From CAIWHR01 sp963843595 (GTDB taxonomy: Bacteria > Pseudomonadota > Gammaproteobacteria > Burkholderiales > Casimicrobiaceae), in contig CAWJLG010000015.1 of NCBI GenBank assembly GCA_963843595.1, positions 186,001 through 250,000 of the forward strand: a stretch of DNA of 64,000 nucleotides, in the 5' to 3' direction. The notes under the pieces are model-generated. The model worked only from the letters and a program-made list of their open reading frames with translations, was not told the origin of the DNA and made no database searches. Shown here piece by piece: positions 16,006 through 25,123 of the stretch. The position numbers and the translations under genes were made by a program. Numbering within the stretch: position 1 is the first letter of the stretch; the number at the start of each line of letters is the position of its first letter.

Positions 16006-17765
16006 TTACTTGGCCGTCGCCGTTGCCGGCGCCGCGGCAGGGATCGGCGCCGGTGCGGGGCCGGCCGCGGCGGTCTTCGCCGGCGAGCGCTTCGCCGCCA
16101 TCGCGTCGTCGAGGATCTTGATGCCCTCCTGCGAGATCGTCATCGATTTGTTGAGCGATTCGATCGCCTGGTCGGGGTTGTGGAAATGCGCGCCGTTGCT
16201 CGCGGCCCACCATTCCCAGTGGATGTGCGCTTCGAAATGCTTCTCGCGCACCTGGTTCAGCACCGCCTCGTCGACGCCGGCGCCCTTGGCCTCCTCGAAC
16301 TTGTCGATCATCCGGGTCAGCCAGAACTCGGCCTTGCGCATCTTTCCCTGTTGCTTGTTCTTCAGCGAGTCGATGACGTAGACCGCCTGCTTCTCGGTCC
16401 ACTCCGAGTGGCACTGCAGGCAGGTTTCCTTGATGTAATGCCTGGGGCTCGTCTGCCAGTGCGACGTGTAGGTCTTGCCGGTCTTCGGATCCTTGACCTT
16501 CGGCATGTGGCACTGGCTGCACTCCACACCGGCCTTCTGGTGCTTGGACCCGTAGTAGTTCTCGACGTCCGGGTGCTGGGCCTTCCACAGCATGGCGCCG
16601 GTGATCGCGTGCTTGAAGTCGCGGAACTTGAGATCGGTGTAGTGCTTGCCGATCTCGTTGACGTTGACGAACGGGAAGTGGTTGGTCCGGCCGTCGGCCA
16701 TGCCGATCGGCTGGCCCGGTGGCGAGGTCGGTGCCGGGATTGCAGTTGTACTCGACGTGGCACTGCCCGCACTGCAGATTGGTGTCGTAGCGGTCGAGCA
16801 CGGCGATCTTGCGCGTGTAGCCGCGCAGCCCCATCTCCTTGACGTCGATCTTGGCGGCGCGGGCGTCGCGGTGCCACAGCGTGTCCTTTTCCGGCCGCGT
16901 CAGCGCCTGGATCAGCGCCGTCGCGAACGACGCGCGGCTTCGCCGAGTGGGGGTCGTGGCAGAAGAAGCAGTTGAGGGCGTGGTTGACGTCCTTCACCAT
17001 CTCGTTGACCTTCGACGTGCGGCTCCACTTGGCGTTGGGAACCGGGTCGCCCATGTAGGCCCAGTCGAGAATGTGGTCCTGCGTCTTGCACGAGAGGCAG
17101 ACCGGGTTCGCCGCGGCGGCCGTGCCGGGCTTGAACACCTTGTGCGGCTCGCCCGGGTACTTGTCCTCGATCGTGTCCCAGAGCTTGACGTTGCCGCCGG
17201 CCTGCGCGAGCCCCTGCCAGCCCTGCTTGTTCTCGAAGCGGCCGCCGAAGGAGCGATCGACGACGAGCTGATCGTAGAGCGCGAACGCGTGCGAGCGCGG
17301 CTGGTTGTGCTCCTTGGTGAAGCCGTGGGGCATCATCAGCTTGTCGAACGCGGGATCCGGCGACGGGCCGGTGGCCAGCGATTTCTCGCTGCGCGCCAGC
17401 TTGTCCCAGTTCATCGTGTACATCGTGTCGAACTGGTTCTTGTGGCACGCACCGCAAACGGCGGGGTCGGTCTTGGTGACCGGGCGCGTGGCCATGTTCT
17501 TGAGGTGCGCGTCGGTGCCGTCGTGGCAGGCCGTGCACGCCACCGCCTTGTGCTTGCCTTCGTCGTGGAACGCCTTGATCGGCGCGTGGCAGCCGAGGCA
17601 CGGTGACGCGTCGAACGTGGAAGCTCTTGCGACCGAGGTCTTCGCCGGCGCGCCGGCAGCCTTGGCGGGCCCCTGCCCGAATGCGGTCCCGGCCAGAGCG
17701 AAGGCGGCGAGCAGCGCGGCAGTCGCGGCGCGGGTGAGCATACGAATCACGACTCGGTTCTTCAT
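16006..17765 (-). pseudogene. Octaheme cytochrome c nitrite reductase, frameshifted twice
   Basis: This enzyme family reduces nitrite (and hydroxylamine or sulfite) to ammonium in the periplasm; TvNiR of Thioalkalivibrio is the model. A signal peptide (MKNRVVIRMLTRAATAALLA) is followed by eight heme motifs in order: CLGCH, CTACH, CGACH, CLSCK, CFFCH, CGQCH, CSQCH and CLQCH. The lysine-ligated CXXCK fourth heme is the catalytic one. CHVEYNC matches the Tyr-x-Cys pair that is cross-linked in TvNiR, which argues against pentaheme NrfA. Two single extra bases, near 16919 (after HSAKPRVVRD) and near 16713 (after NPGTDLATG), move the reading phase; correcting both gives one continuous protein. It may be an intact gene with sequence errors. 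It lies downstream of ccmI on the same strand with its own FNR-type site. Confidence 0.85.
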
Positions 17766-17861
17766 GCGAGTTCTCCCCTGAGAAAACACGGCGGCGACGC
17801 ACTGGTCGCGAATCGAGTCTAGCAAGCGCCGACGGTGGCGCGGAGGCGCGAACGCGCGGAC

Positions 17862-17875
17862 TTGATTCGCATCAA
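17862..17875 (-). promoter_or_regulatory. FNR/ANR-type binding site
   Basis: TTGATTCGCATCAA matches the FNR consensus TTGAT-N4-ATCAA at all ten specified bases. It lies 97 bases upstream of the reductase start codon. A plausible extended -10, TGC followed by TAGACT, lies downstream on the minus strand (17821 down to 17816), placing the box near -60, close to a class I position. It predicts induction of the nitrite reductase under low oxygen. A DNR or other CRP/FNR-family regulator could use the same sequence. Confidence 0.75.
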
Positions 17876-17937
17876 ATCCGCGACCGTGCCTCGCGCCGAG
17901 GCGACCTTCGAGGGGAATCGGATGCGACGGATTGTCG

Positions 17938-19239
17938 CTAGGGGAGCGTGCGATCGATGACGACGCTGATGCCGCTTGCACCTGCGGCGGTGGGCGCCGA
18001 CAGGCCTTCGAAATCCCCGCTTTGCGGCACGGCATTGCCCGATTTCGAGATTCGCGCGCCGACGACGATGCTGGGAAAGTTGGAGAGCTTCATCTCGGGC
18101 GTCATCGCCATCGAGTCGTCGAGGGAGAACGTGACCGGAAGATCCTTGACCTGCTTGCGCAGGATTGCCAGCGGCATGCGCGGACCTTGCGCCGCACGGG
18201 CGAAGATGAAGACGACGTCGGTGGGCGCCGCCTGCGCGGCGAGTGCGGGGCTGAGCTTGACGGTGCCGGCGACGGCGGCGCCCGGCGCGGCTGCCGCTGC
18301 GGTGGCGGGGGGAGCGGCCTTCGGCACGGCGGCGGCAGCGGGCGGAAGCGCGGGCGTCGCCGCGACGGCTTCAGGCGTCGCCGGCTTCATGCCGCCGAGC
18401 GCGCGCGCCTCGGCGATGCTGTTGTCGATCGAACCGGCGATCGGCGAGGTCGGCGGCACGGTCTTCTTGAGCCGCTCCCAGAGTTCGACCGCCGTCTTGT
18501 AGTCCTTGCGATCGAAGGCCGCGGTGCCGGCGAGCGCCAGCGCCTTCCAGTGCGTCGGGTCGATCTTGAGCGCGCGCTCGACGAGCTCCATCGGCTTGCC
18601 GGCGAGCGTATTGCCCTGCGCCGCACCGAGCGCGTCGGCGTAGTCGGCGAGCAAATCCGCGCTGTCCGGCACCAGTGCGACGGCGCGATCGAACGCCTTG
18701 GTCGCCTCCGGATAGCGATTCATCGAGTAATACGTCCTGGCGAGGATGACCCACCCCTCGGCGTTGTCGGGTTCCTTCTCCAGCCGGGCCACGAGCTTGT
18801 CGACCATCGCCTCGACCTGCTGCGGCGACAGGTCATGCTCGTTGCCGGTCGCGGCCGTCTGCACCGCGCCGGGCGCCAGCGCCTGCGGCCCGCCGAGCAC
18901 GAGATAGAGCACGACGGCGACGATCGGGATCGCACCGCCGAGAATCGCCGCCGTCCACGCGCCGGCACGCGGCGCGATATCGCCCGCCGCTGCCGCGGGC
19001 GCCTTCGCCTCGTCCAGCACGCGCTGCTCGAGCTCGCGGCGCGCCTGCTCGTACTGGTCGCGTGCCAGCGTGCCGCTCGCGAGATCGGCGTCGAGCTCGG
19101 TGAGCTGATCGCGCAGGAGGGCGACGTTCGAGGCTTCGCGGATGACGCCCGCACCCTGATGGCCGCGCAGCAGCGGCACGAGCACCCAGGCGAGGGCCGC
19201 CGCGACCATCAGCGCGGCGAGTATGACGAAGGTGATCAC
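17938..19239 (-). CDS. ccmI: Cytochrome c maturation protein CcmI
   Basis: CcmI carries apocytochrome c to the CcmF/H ligation complex. The 433-residue protein has an N-terminal TM (MITFVILAALMVAAALAWVL), a leucine-rich coiled segment (LLRDQLTELDADLASGTL), a second TM near 95-115, then TPRs (EGWVILARTYYSMNRYPEAT and ADYADALGAAQGNTLAGKPM). An Ala/Pro linker leads to a C-terminal beta-rich domain that ends SGISVVIDRTLP. Start is GTG at 19239, overlapping the ccmH stop by four bases. It is the last ccm gene before the nitrite reductase. Confidence 0.92.
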   Translation of the reverse strand: MITFVILAALMVAAALAWVLVPLLRGHQGAGVIREASNVALLRDQLTELDADLASGTLARDQYEQARRELEQRVLDEAKAPAAAAGDIAPRAGAWTAAILGGAIPIVAVVLYLVLGGPQALAPGAVQTAATGNEHDLSPQQVEAMVDKLVARLEKEPDNAEGWVILARTYYSMNRYPEATKAFDRAVALVPDSADLLADYADALGAAQGNTLAGKPMELVERALKIDPTHWKALALAGTAAFDRKDYKTAVELWERLKKTVPPTSPIAGSIDNSIAEARALGGMKPATPEAVAATPALPPAAAAVPKAAPPATAAAAAPGAAVAGTVKLSPALAAQAAPTDVVFIFARAAQGPRMPLAILRKQVKDLPVTFSLDDSMAMTPEMKLSNFPSIVVGARISKSGNAVPQSGDFEGLSAPTAAGASGISVVIDRTLP

Positions 19240-19739
19240 GATTGTTCTTTCCTCGGTTCGCCGGCGAGCAGCGCTTCGGCGCGCGCGCGTTCCTCAGCGG
19301 AGAGGGGGCTCTCGTCCGGCAGCTGCCGGCGGCTCCGGAGGACGACGAAGATGACGCCGATGCCCGTCAGCAGCAGCAGCGCGGGCCCGGCCCAGAGCAG
19401 CAGCGTCGTTCCCTTCACCGGCGGACGATAGAGCACGAAGTCGCCGTAGCGGTTGACCATGTAGTCGATGATTTCCTTGTCCGTCTTGCCGGCGGCGATC
19501 TGCTCGCGGACCTGACGCCGGAGGTCGACGGCGAGCTCCGCGTTGGAATCGGCGATCGTCTGGTTCTGACACACGAGGCAACGCAGCTCCTCGGTGAGCT
19601 TGACGGCACGTGCGGACTTGACCGGGTCGGTTTCGGTCGGGACCGCGTCCGCGGCCAGGGCCGACGGCGCGAAAGTGGCAAGCGCCGCAACGATGGCGAC
19701 GCAGAAGGCGACCAGAAGGGACGCGAACGGGCGGATCAT
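19236..19739 (-). CDS. ccmH: Cytochrome c maturation protein CcmH
   Basis: CcmH is the periplasmic thiol oxidoreductase that reduces the apocytochrome CXXCH for heme ligation. The 167-residue protein has a signal peptide, the diagnostic LRCLVCQNQTIADSNAELA motif (LRCxxC) at about 52-70, then YMVNRYGDFVLYRPP and one C-terminal TM (LLLWAGPALLLLTGIGVIF). It is full length and overlaps both neighbours by four bases, indicating translational coupling. Confidence 0.95.
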   Translation of the reverse strand: MIRPFASLLVAFCVAIVAALATFAPSALAADAVPTETDPVKSARAVKLTEELRCLVCQNQTIADSNAELAVDLRRQVREQIAAGKTDKEIIDYMVNRYGDFVLYRPPVKGTTLLLWAGPALLLLTGIGVIFVVLRSRRQLPDESPLSAEERARAEALLAGEPRKEQS

Positions 19740-20263
19740 GATTTCTGCAGCTCCCGGACGAGCGGCAGGATCTTCTTTTCCAGCGCTTCCGCGGTGACCG
19801 GGCCGATCTGCTTGTAGCGAATGGTGCCCTCTTTGTCGATGACGAAGGTTTCCGGCACGCCGTACACGCCGAAATCGATGCCCACGCGCCCGTCGCGATC
19901 GACGACGGACACCTCGTACGGGTTACCGAGTTGCGCGAGCCAGCGTATGCCGGCCAGCGTGTCGTCCTTGTAATTGAGCCCGACGATGGGCACCAGCTTC
20001 GCTTTGCCGAGCTCGACGAGCAACGGATGTTCCTCGCGGCAGGAGACGCACCACGATGCCCAGACGTTGAGCAGCCACACCTGGCCCTTCATGTCGGCGG
20101 TGCCGAGCGTCTTGCCGGGCTCGTGCAGCTGGACAAGCTTGAACGCGGGCGCCGGCTTGTCGATCAGCGGCGAAGGTATCTCTCGCGGGTTGAGCCCGAG
20201 CCCGACGAACAGGAAGCCGAGCAGGACGACGAACAGTCCGAGCGGGATCAGGAATTTCGCCAT
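19736..20263 (-). CDS. dsbE: Thiol:disulfide interchange protein CcmG/DsbE
   Basis: CcmG is a membrane-anchored thioredoxin-like protein that feeds reductant to CcmH and apocytochrome c. The 175 residues comprise an N-terminal TM (MAKFLIPLGLFVVLLGFLFV) and a thioredoxin domain with the active site WASWCVSCREEHP and the cis-proline segment YGVPETFVID. The start ATG at 20263 gives the TM anchor at once. The stop overlaps the ccmH start. Confidence 0.94.
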   Translation of the reverse strand: MAKFLIPLGLFVVLLGFLFVGLGLNPREIPSPLIDKPAPAFKLVQLHEPGKTLGTADMKGQVWLLNVWASWCVSCREEHPLLVELGKAKLVPIVGLNYKDDTLAGIRWLAQLGNPYEVSVVDRDGRVGIDFGVYGVPETFVIDKEGTIRYKQIGPVTAEALEKKILPLVRELQKS

Positions 20264-20273
20264 GGCAATGCTC

Positions 20274-22256
20274 TCAGTCGGCACCGGCCGCACCGGGGGC
20301 GGTGCCGGACACCGTCGCTTCGCGTCGCTGCGCGACCCGGTAGCGGCGGTCAGACAGCGCGAAGAAGCCGCCGATCGCCATGATGATGCAGCCGAACCAG
20401 ATCCACGTGACGAACGGCTTGTGATACACGCGCACGCTCCACGCGCCGCCGTCGACCGGCTCACCCAGCGACACGTACAGGTCGCCGAAGATGCCGGGGT
20501 CGATCGCGGCTTCGGTCATCGGCATTCCGCCCGACGTGTAGACGCGCTTTTCCGGGTGCATCGTGTTGTAGTGCGTGCCGTTGCGGCTGACGTCGAAGAC
20601 GCCGCGCGACGCGCGGTAGTTGGGGCCCTTGCGTTCGGTGGTGCCGTCGAAGCGGAACGTGTAGCCGCCGACGGTCACCGTGTCGCCGACGTTCATCTTC
20701 ACGTCGCGTTCGGTCTCGTAGCCCTTGACCATCGTGACGCCGACGATGAACACCGCCACGCCGAGGTGGGCGACGATCATGCCCCAGTAGCCGAGCGGCT
20801 GGCGCGCCACCCGCGTCAATATGCCGGCGCCGCCGCCGGAGAGGCGGCCGCGCAGATTGACGACGGTGCTGGCGACGATCCACAGCGCGAGCAGCAGGCC
20901 GAAGCTCACCAGCGGCGACCAGCGACCCGCGGCGAACGGCAGCAACAGCGCGGTGACGACGCTGACGCCGAGCGCCCACTTGAGGCGCTGCCACAGCTCG
21001 GGCAGCGCGGCCTCTTTCCAGCGCGCGATGGGACCGATGCCCATCAGAAACACCAGTGGCGTCATGATCGGCACGAAGACGGCATCGAAGTAGGGCGGGC
21101 CGACGGAAATCTTGCCCAGGGCGAGCGCGTCGAGGAACAGCGGATAGAGCGTACCCAGCAGCACCGACGCCGCGGCGACGACCAGGAGGACGTTGTTGGC
21201 GAGCAGCATCGACTCGCGCGACACCGCCTCGAAGCGTCCCCCGGCGCGCACGCGCGGGGCGCGGACCGCGAAGAGCGCGAGCGAGCCGCCGATCACCAGC
21301 GTGAGGAAGGCGAGGATGAACACGCCGCGCCGCGGGTCGGTCGCGAAGGCATGGACCGAGGTCAGCACGCCGGAGCGCACGAGGAACGTGCCGAGCAGCG
21401 ACAACGAGAACGCGCAGATCGCGAGCAGAACGGTCCACGCCTTGAACGTCCCGCGCTTCTCGGTGACCGCGAGCGAATGGACGAGCGCGGTGCCGACCAG
21501 CCACGGCATGAACGACGCGTTCTCGACCGGGTCCCAGAACCACCAGCCGCCCCAGCCCAGCTCGTAATAGGCCCACCAGCTGCCCAGCATGATGCCGCAG
21601 GTGAGGAAGCACCAGGCGAGCGTGGTCCAGGGGCGCGACCAGCGCGCCCAGGTTGCATCCAGACGGCCCCCGATCAGCGCCGCGAGTGCGAAGGCGAACG
21701 CGACCGAGAACCCGACGTAGCCCATGTAGAGCAGCGGCGGATGGAACACCATCCCCGGATCCTGGAGCAGCGGATTCAAGTCGCGGCCGTCGGCCGCCGC
21801 CGGGAACAATCGCTCGAACGGGTTGGACGTGAGCAGCAGGAACAGCAGGAACCCCAAGCTGACCAGCCCCATCACCCCGAGCACGCGGGCGACCATCTCG
21901 TCGGGCAGATGGCGGGAGCGCAGCGTCACCGCCATCGTCCAGGCACCGAGCATGAACACCCATAGCAGCATCGAGCCTTCGTGCGAGCCCCAGGTCGCCG
22001 CGAAGCGGTACTGCAGCGGCAGCTGCGAGTTCGAGTTGGTCGCGACGTTGACGACCGAGAAGTCGTTGTTGATGAACGAGTAGGCGAGGCAGCCGAACGC
22101 CAGCGCGACGAACAGGAACTGTCCCTGGGCGACCGGGCGCGCGAGCGCCATCCAGGCGGGGATCCGCCGGCCGGCGCCGACCAGCGGCAGCGTGCCCTGG
22201 ATCGCCGCGAGAAGCAGCGCCAGGATCAGCGCGAAATGGCCAATTTCGGGAATCAT
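20274..22256 (-). CDS. ccmF: Heme lyase CcmF
   Basis: CcmF is the large inner-membrane subunit that ligates heme to apocytochrome c. The 660-residue polytopic protein carries the tryptophan-rich WWD-type heme-handling motif (GWGGWWFWDPVENASFMPWL) and conserved periplasmic histidines, including those in WGSHEGSMLLW and GMVFHPPLLYMGYVG. The length is typical. It is the largest gene of the ccm operon, between ccmE and dsbE. Confidence 0.96.
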   Translation of the reverse strand: MIPEIGHFALILALLLAAIQGTLPLVGAGRRIPAWMALARPVAQGQFLFVALAFGCLAYSFINNDFSVVNVATNSNSQLPLQYRFAATWGSHEGSMLLWVFMLGAWTMAVTLRSRHLPDEMVARVLGVMGLVSLGFLLFLLLTSNPFERLFPAAADGRDLNPLLQDPGMVFHPPLLYMGYVGFSVAFAFALAALIGGRLDATWARWSRPWTTLAWCFLTCGIMLGSWWAYYELGWGGWWFWDPVENASFMPWLVGTALVHSLAVTEKRGTFKAWTVLLAICAFSLSLLGTFLVRSGVLTSVHAFATDPRRGVFILAFLTLVIGGSLALFAVRAPRVRAGGRFEAVSRESMLLANNVLLVVAAASVLLGTLYPLFLDALALGKISVGPPYFDAVFVPIMTPLVFLMGIGPIARWKEAALPELWQRLKWALGVSVVTALLLPFAAGRWSPLVSFGLLLALWIVASTVVNLRGRLSGGGAGILTRVARQPLGYWGMIVAHLGVAVFIVGVTMVKGYETERDVKMNVGDTVTVGGYTFRFDGTTERKGPNYRASRGVFDVSRNGTHYNTMHPEKRVYTSGGMPMTEAAIDPGIFGDLYVSLGEPVDGGAWSVRVYHKPFVTWIWFGCIIMAIGGFFALSDRRYRVAQRREATVSGTAPGAAGAD

Positions 22257-22271
22257 CGGTGGTCCTTCGCG

Positions 22272-22742
22272 TCAGTTCTTGAGGGTACTGGCGGCTTTTT
22301 CCATGGCCGCCTTGTCGTGCGCCCGCGAGACTGCATCGGCCGCTTGCGGCGGCATGTAGTTCTCGTCGTGCTTGGCGAGCACCTCGGTCGCGTGGAACGC
22401 ACCGTCCGGGCCGAGTTTGCCCTGGGCGACCACGCCTTTGCCTTCCTTGAAGAGGTCGGGAAGGATGCCGGTGTAGACGACCGGGATCGTCTTCGCCGTG
22501 TCGGTGACATTGAAGCGCACGGTGAGCCCGTCTGCCTCGCGCTTCAGGCTCTTGTCCTCGACCAGCCCGCCGATACGGAACGGTCGTCCCTGCGGCGCGC
22601 GATTCTCCGCGATGTCGGACGGCGAAAAGAAGAACACCAGGTTCGACTGGAATGCGTTCAGCACCAGCGAGACGGCGACGGCGAGCACCGCCACGCCGGC
22701 GCCGATCCACAGGAAGCGCCGATGGCGCGGTTTGATCGTCAT
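22272..22742 (-). CDS. ccmE: Heme chaperone CcmE
   Basis: CcmE binds heme covalently in the periplasm and passes it to CcmF. The 156-residue protein starts MTIKPRHRRFLWIGAGVAVL (TM), has an OB-fold core (FRIGGLVEDKSLKREADGLT) and the heme-binding histidine in VLAKHDENYMPP, with the flexible C-terminal tail. The ATG at 22742 is chosen because it opens this anchor. A 112-base non-coding gap separates it from ccmD. Confidence 0.95.
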   Translation of the reverse strand: MTIKPRHRRFLWIGAGVAVLAVAVSLVLNAFQSNLVFFFSPSDIAENRAPQGRPFRIGGLVEDKSLKREADGLTVRFNVTDTAKTIPVVYTGILPDLFKEGKGVVAQGKLGPDGAFHATEVLAKHDENYMPPQAADAVSRAHDKAAMEKAASTLKN

Positions 22743-22854
22743 GTTGCGTTCTCCTCGTGCGGGCAAGCCCTCGCCCGTGTCGCCGCCCGACGCAGATGGC
22801 GGCTCATCCTGCCCTCGATCCGCCGCCTCGGGAACGGCACCGTGATGTGTCGGG

Positions 22855-23034
22855 TCATGCGGTGCCTCCGGGCGCGATCGTCGTGGACTCCGGCGCGGAC
22901 AGCCGCGCCTCCTCGACGACCGTCCTGCGGCGCGCGCGCACCGCAAGGACCTCGATCGCCAGCACGACGGCCAGCGCCGCGTACGCCATCCAGACGTAGA
23001 AGCCGTACCCGCCCATTGCGAAAAATTCACTCAT
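22855..23034 (-). CDS. ccmD: Heme exporter protein CcmD
   Basis: CcmD is a small inner-membrane protein that helps release holo-CcmE from the CcmABC complex. The 59-residue product has an N-terminal aromatic stretch MSEFFAMGGYGFYVWMAYAA, one TM, and a basic cytosolic segment VRARRR, matching the family. The ATG at 23034 overlaps the ccmC stop. It is easily missed because of its size. Confidence 0.9.
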   Translation of the reverse strand: MSEFFAMGGYGFYVWMAYAALAVVLAIEVLAVRARRRTVVEEARLSAPESTTIAPGGTA

Positions 23035-23777
23035 GCGTTGCGCACCTCCGCCAGGCCCGCCACCCAGGCCGCGCCGCGCTCGCGGTCGATCATGATCGTC
23101 CGCACGCGGGCCAGGACGACGGCGATCGCGTAGAACCACGCCGCGAACGACATCACCAGCATGCCCGTCACCATGATCGCCGCCATCTTCGGCGCCGCAG
23201 TCATGCTGACCGAAGAGCCCTGATGCAGCGTGTTCCACCACTTCACCGAGTAGTAGATGATCGGGACGTTGACCACGCCGACCAGCGAGAGCACGGCGCA
23301 CGCGCGGTCCGCGCGGCGCGGATCGTCGATCGCGTTGCGCAGCGCGATCACGCCGAGGTAGAGGAAGAGCAGGATGAGCTCGGAGGTCATCCGCGCGTCC
23401 CACGCCCAGTACGTGCCCCACGTCGGCCGGCCCCAGAAGGCGCCCGTCCACAGCGCGACGAACGTCATCAGCGCGCCGGTCGGCGCGATCGCCTGCGCCA
23501 TCATCGCCGAGAGCCGCGTTCCGAACCCCAGGGCGAGCGCGCTCCAGCACGCCATCACCACGTACAGGAACATCGACATCCACGCGGTCGGCACGTGGAT
23601 GAAGATGATCCGGTAGGCCTCGCCCTGCTGGAAGTCGGTGGGCGCCATGACGAGTCCGATGTAGAGCCCGATCACGGCTAGGATTGCCGCGCTCCAGCCG
23701 AACCAGGGAATCATGCGCCCCGCCAGCGGGAAGAACGACGCCGGCGAGGAGTACTTGAACCAGTTGAGCGAGGCCAT
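23031..23777 (-). CDS. ccmC: Heme ABC transporter permease CcmC
   Basis: CcmC attaches heme to CcmE. The 248-residue protein has six TMs and the tryptophan-rich motif WGTYWAWDARMTSELILLFL, with conserved histidines in IFIHVPTAWMS and in NTLHQGSS. The ATG at 23777 (MASLNWFKYSSP) is used. The gene overlaps ccmD by four bases and follows ccmB by 12 bases. Confidence 0.95.
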   Translation of the reverse strand: MASLNWFKYSSPASFFPLAGRMIPWFGWSAAILAVIGLYIGLVMAPTDFQQGEAYRIIFIHVPTAWMSMFLYVVMACWSALALGFGTRLSAMMAQAIAPTGALMTFVALWTGAFWGRPTWGTYWAWDARMTSELILLFLYLGVIALRNAIDDPRRADRACAVLSLVGVVNVPIIYYSVKWWNTLHQGSSVSMTAAPKMAAIMVTGMLVMSFAAWFYAIAVVLARVRTIMIDRERGAAWVAGLAEVRNA

Positions 23778-23789
23778 CAATTCGGGATC

Positions 23790-24500
23790 TCAATCCAGGG
23801 CGATGCGCACGGCGGCGGCGGCTGCGAACGGCGCCCCGACGACGGCGACGAGCAACCCTGCGCCGAGCAGGGACAGATTTGCACCGGCGCCCAGACCGGC
23901 ACGGACCGCATCGACCGCTCCGGCCCCGAAGATCAGGACCGGAACGTACAGCGGAAGGATCAGCAGCGCGAGCAGGCTGCCGCCCGCGCGCAGCCCCAGG
24001 GTGAGCGCCGCGCCGATCGCGCCCAGCAGCGACAGGATCGGCGTGCCCACGAGCAACGCGGCGGCCAGCACGGCCAGCGACTCCGCATCCATCGCGTACT
24101 GGATGCCCAGCAGCGGCGCCAGCACCGCAACCGGCAGACCGGTTGTCAGCCAGTGGGCGAGTATTTTACCGGACACCAGCGCTTCGAGCGGGTAGGGCGA
24201 GAGGGCGATCTGTTCCAGCGTGCCGTCGGCGTGGTCGCCGGCGAACAGGCGCGGCAGCGACAGCAGCGAGGCGAGCAATGCCGCCACCCACAGCACGCCC
24301 GGCCCCATCGTGGCGAGGAGGTTGCGTTCAGGGGTGGTGGCGAGAGGAAAGAGCGAGACCACGATCACGTAGAACAGCAGCTGGACGCCAAGTTCCGCGC
24401 GTGACCGCAGGGCGATCCTCAAGTCGCGCGCAAGCGACCAGCGCACCCCCGGCAGGATGGCGCCGGCGGCGGAATTGGAGGTGAACTCCGGCACGCTCAT
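23790..24500 (-). CDS. ccmB: Heme exporter subunit CcmB
   Basis: CcmB is the permease partner of the CcmA ATPase; the complex drives release of holo-CcmE. The 236-residue protein begins MSVPEFTSNSAAGAILPGVR and has six predicted TMs. The segments ALRSRAELGVQLLFYVIVV, LFAGDHADGTLEQIALSP and the C-terminal LLILPLYVPVLIFGAGAV are typical of the family. It lies 8 bases after ccmA. Confidence 0.93.
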   Translation of the reverse strand: MSVPEFTSNSAAGAILPGVRWSLARDLRIALRSRAELGVQLLFYVIVVSLFPLATTPERNLLATMGPGVLWVAALLASLLSLPRLFAGDHADGTLEQIALSPYPLEALVSGKILAHWLTTGLPVAVLAPLLGIQYAMDAESLAVLAAALLVGTPILSLLGAIGAALTLGLRAGGSLLALLILPLYVPVLIFGAGAVDAVRAGLGAGANLSLLGAGLLVAVVGAPFAAAAAVRIALD

Positions 24501-24508
24501 GAGTCGGG

Positions 24509-25123
24509 TCACCCGAGCGTGAGCGGTCGGACGCGGGCCTCGGGCAGTCCGAGAGGCGCATGCGTGGCCGCGACGGCAACCCCGCCACGGCCGAGGTGTT
24601 CGGCGACCATGCGCGCGAGGAGATCGGCGCCGGCGGCGTCGAGCGCCGTGACCGGCTCGTCGAGCACCCAGAAGGGCCGTCCCAGCACGGCCAGACGGGC
24701 GAGTCCGATGCGCCGACGCTGCCCTTGCGAGAGCACCCGCGCAGGCAACGAACGCTGGCGGGAGAGCGCGACGGCGTCCAGCGCCTCGCGAATGGCCTCG
24801 CGTTGCGGCGGCGCGCCGGCCAGCGTGATGAGCGACGCCAGATTTTCCTCCGCCGTAAGCTCGTCCTTGAGGGCCGGCAGGTGCCCGCCGAAAGCGATCG
24901 CACAGCGCACCGTCGACGCGAAGGGCGCCACGCGCCTTCCCTGCCACCGGATTTCCCCATGCGAGGGCGTCGACAATCCGGCGAGCATCCGCAGCAGCGT
25001 CGTCTTGCCGGTGCCGTTGGCGCCCGTGACGACGAGCGCCTGCCCGGCGTCGACGCGGAACGACAATCCGCTGAACAGCTGCGCCAGGCCGCGGCGCGCC
25101 GCAAGGTCTAGCGCTTCGAGCAT
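24509..25123 (-). CDS. ccmA: Heme exporter ATPase CcmA
   Basis: CcmA is the ATPase of the heme-handling complex. The 204-residue protein has Walker A GANGTGKTT, a CcmA-type RRRIGLARL after LSQGQ, and Walker B WVLDEPVTALD. The length is normal. It is the first gene of the minus-strand ccmABCDEFGHI operon, reading away from the multiheme operon across a 302-base region. Confidence 0.93.
   Translation of the reverse strand: MLEALDLAARRGLAQLFSGLSFRVDAGQALVVTGANGTGKTTLLRMLAGLSTPSHGEIRWQGRRVAPFASTVRCAIAFGGHLPALKDELTAEENLASLITLAGAPPQREAIREALDAVALSRQRSLPARVLSQGQRRRIGLARLAVLGRPFWVLDEPVTALDAAGADLLARMVAEHLGRGGVAVAATHAPLGLPEARVRPLTLG

Noticed and set aside
16006..17765. Pentaheme nitrite reductase NrfA
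   Set aside because: NrfA also has a CXXCK heme, but three CXXCH motifs precede it here and the CHVEYNC motif is present, which fits the octaheme family.
16006..17765. Programmed ribosomal frameshift in the reductase gene
   Set aside because: No slippery heptamer is apparent at either shift, and two extra bases plus similar lesions in other genes are better explained by error or mutation.
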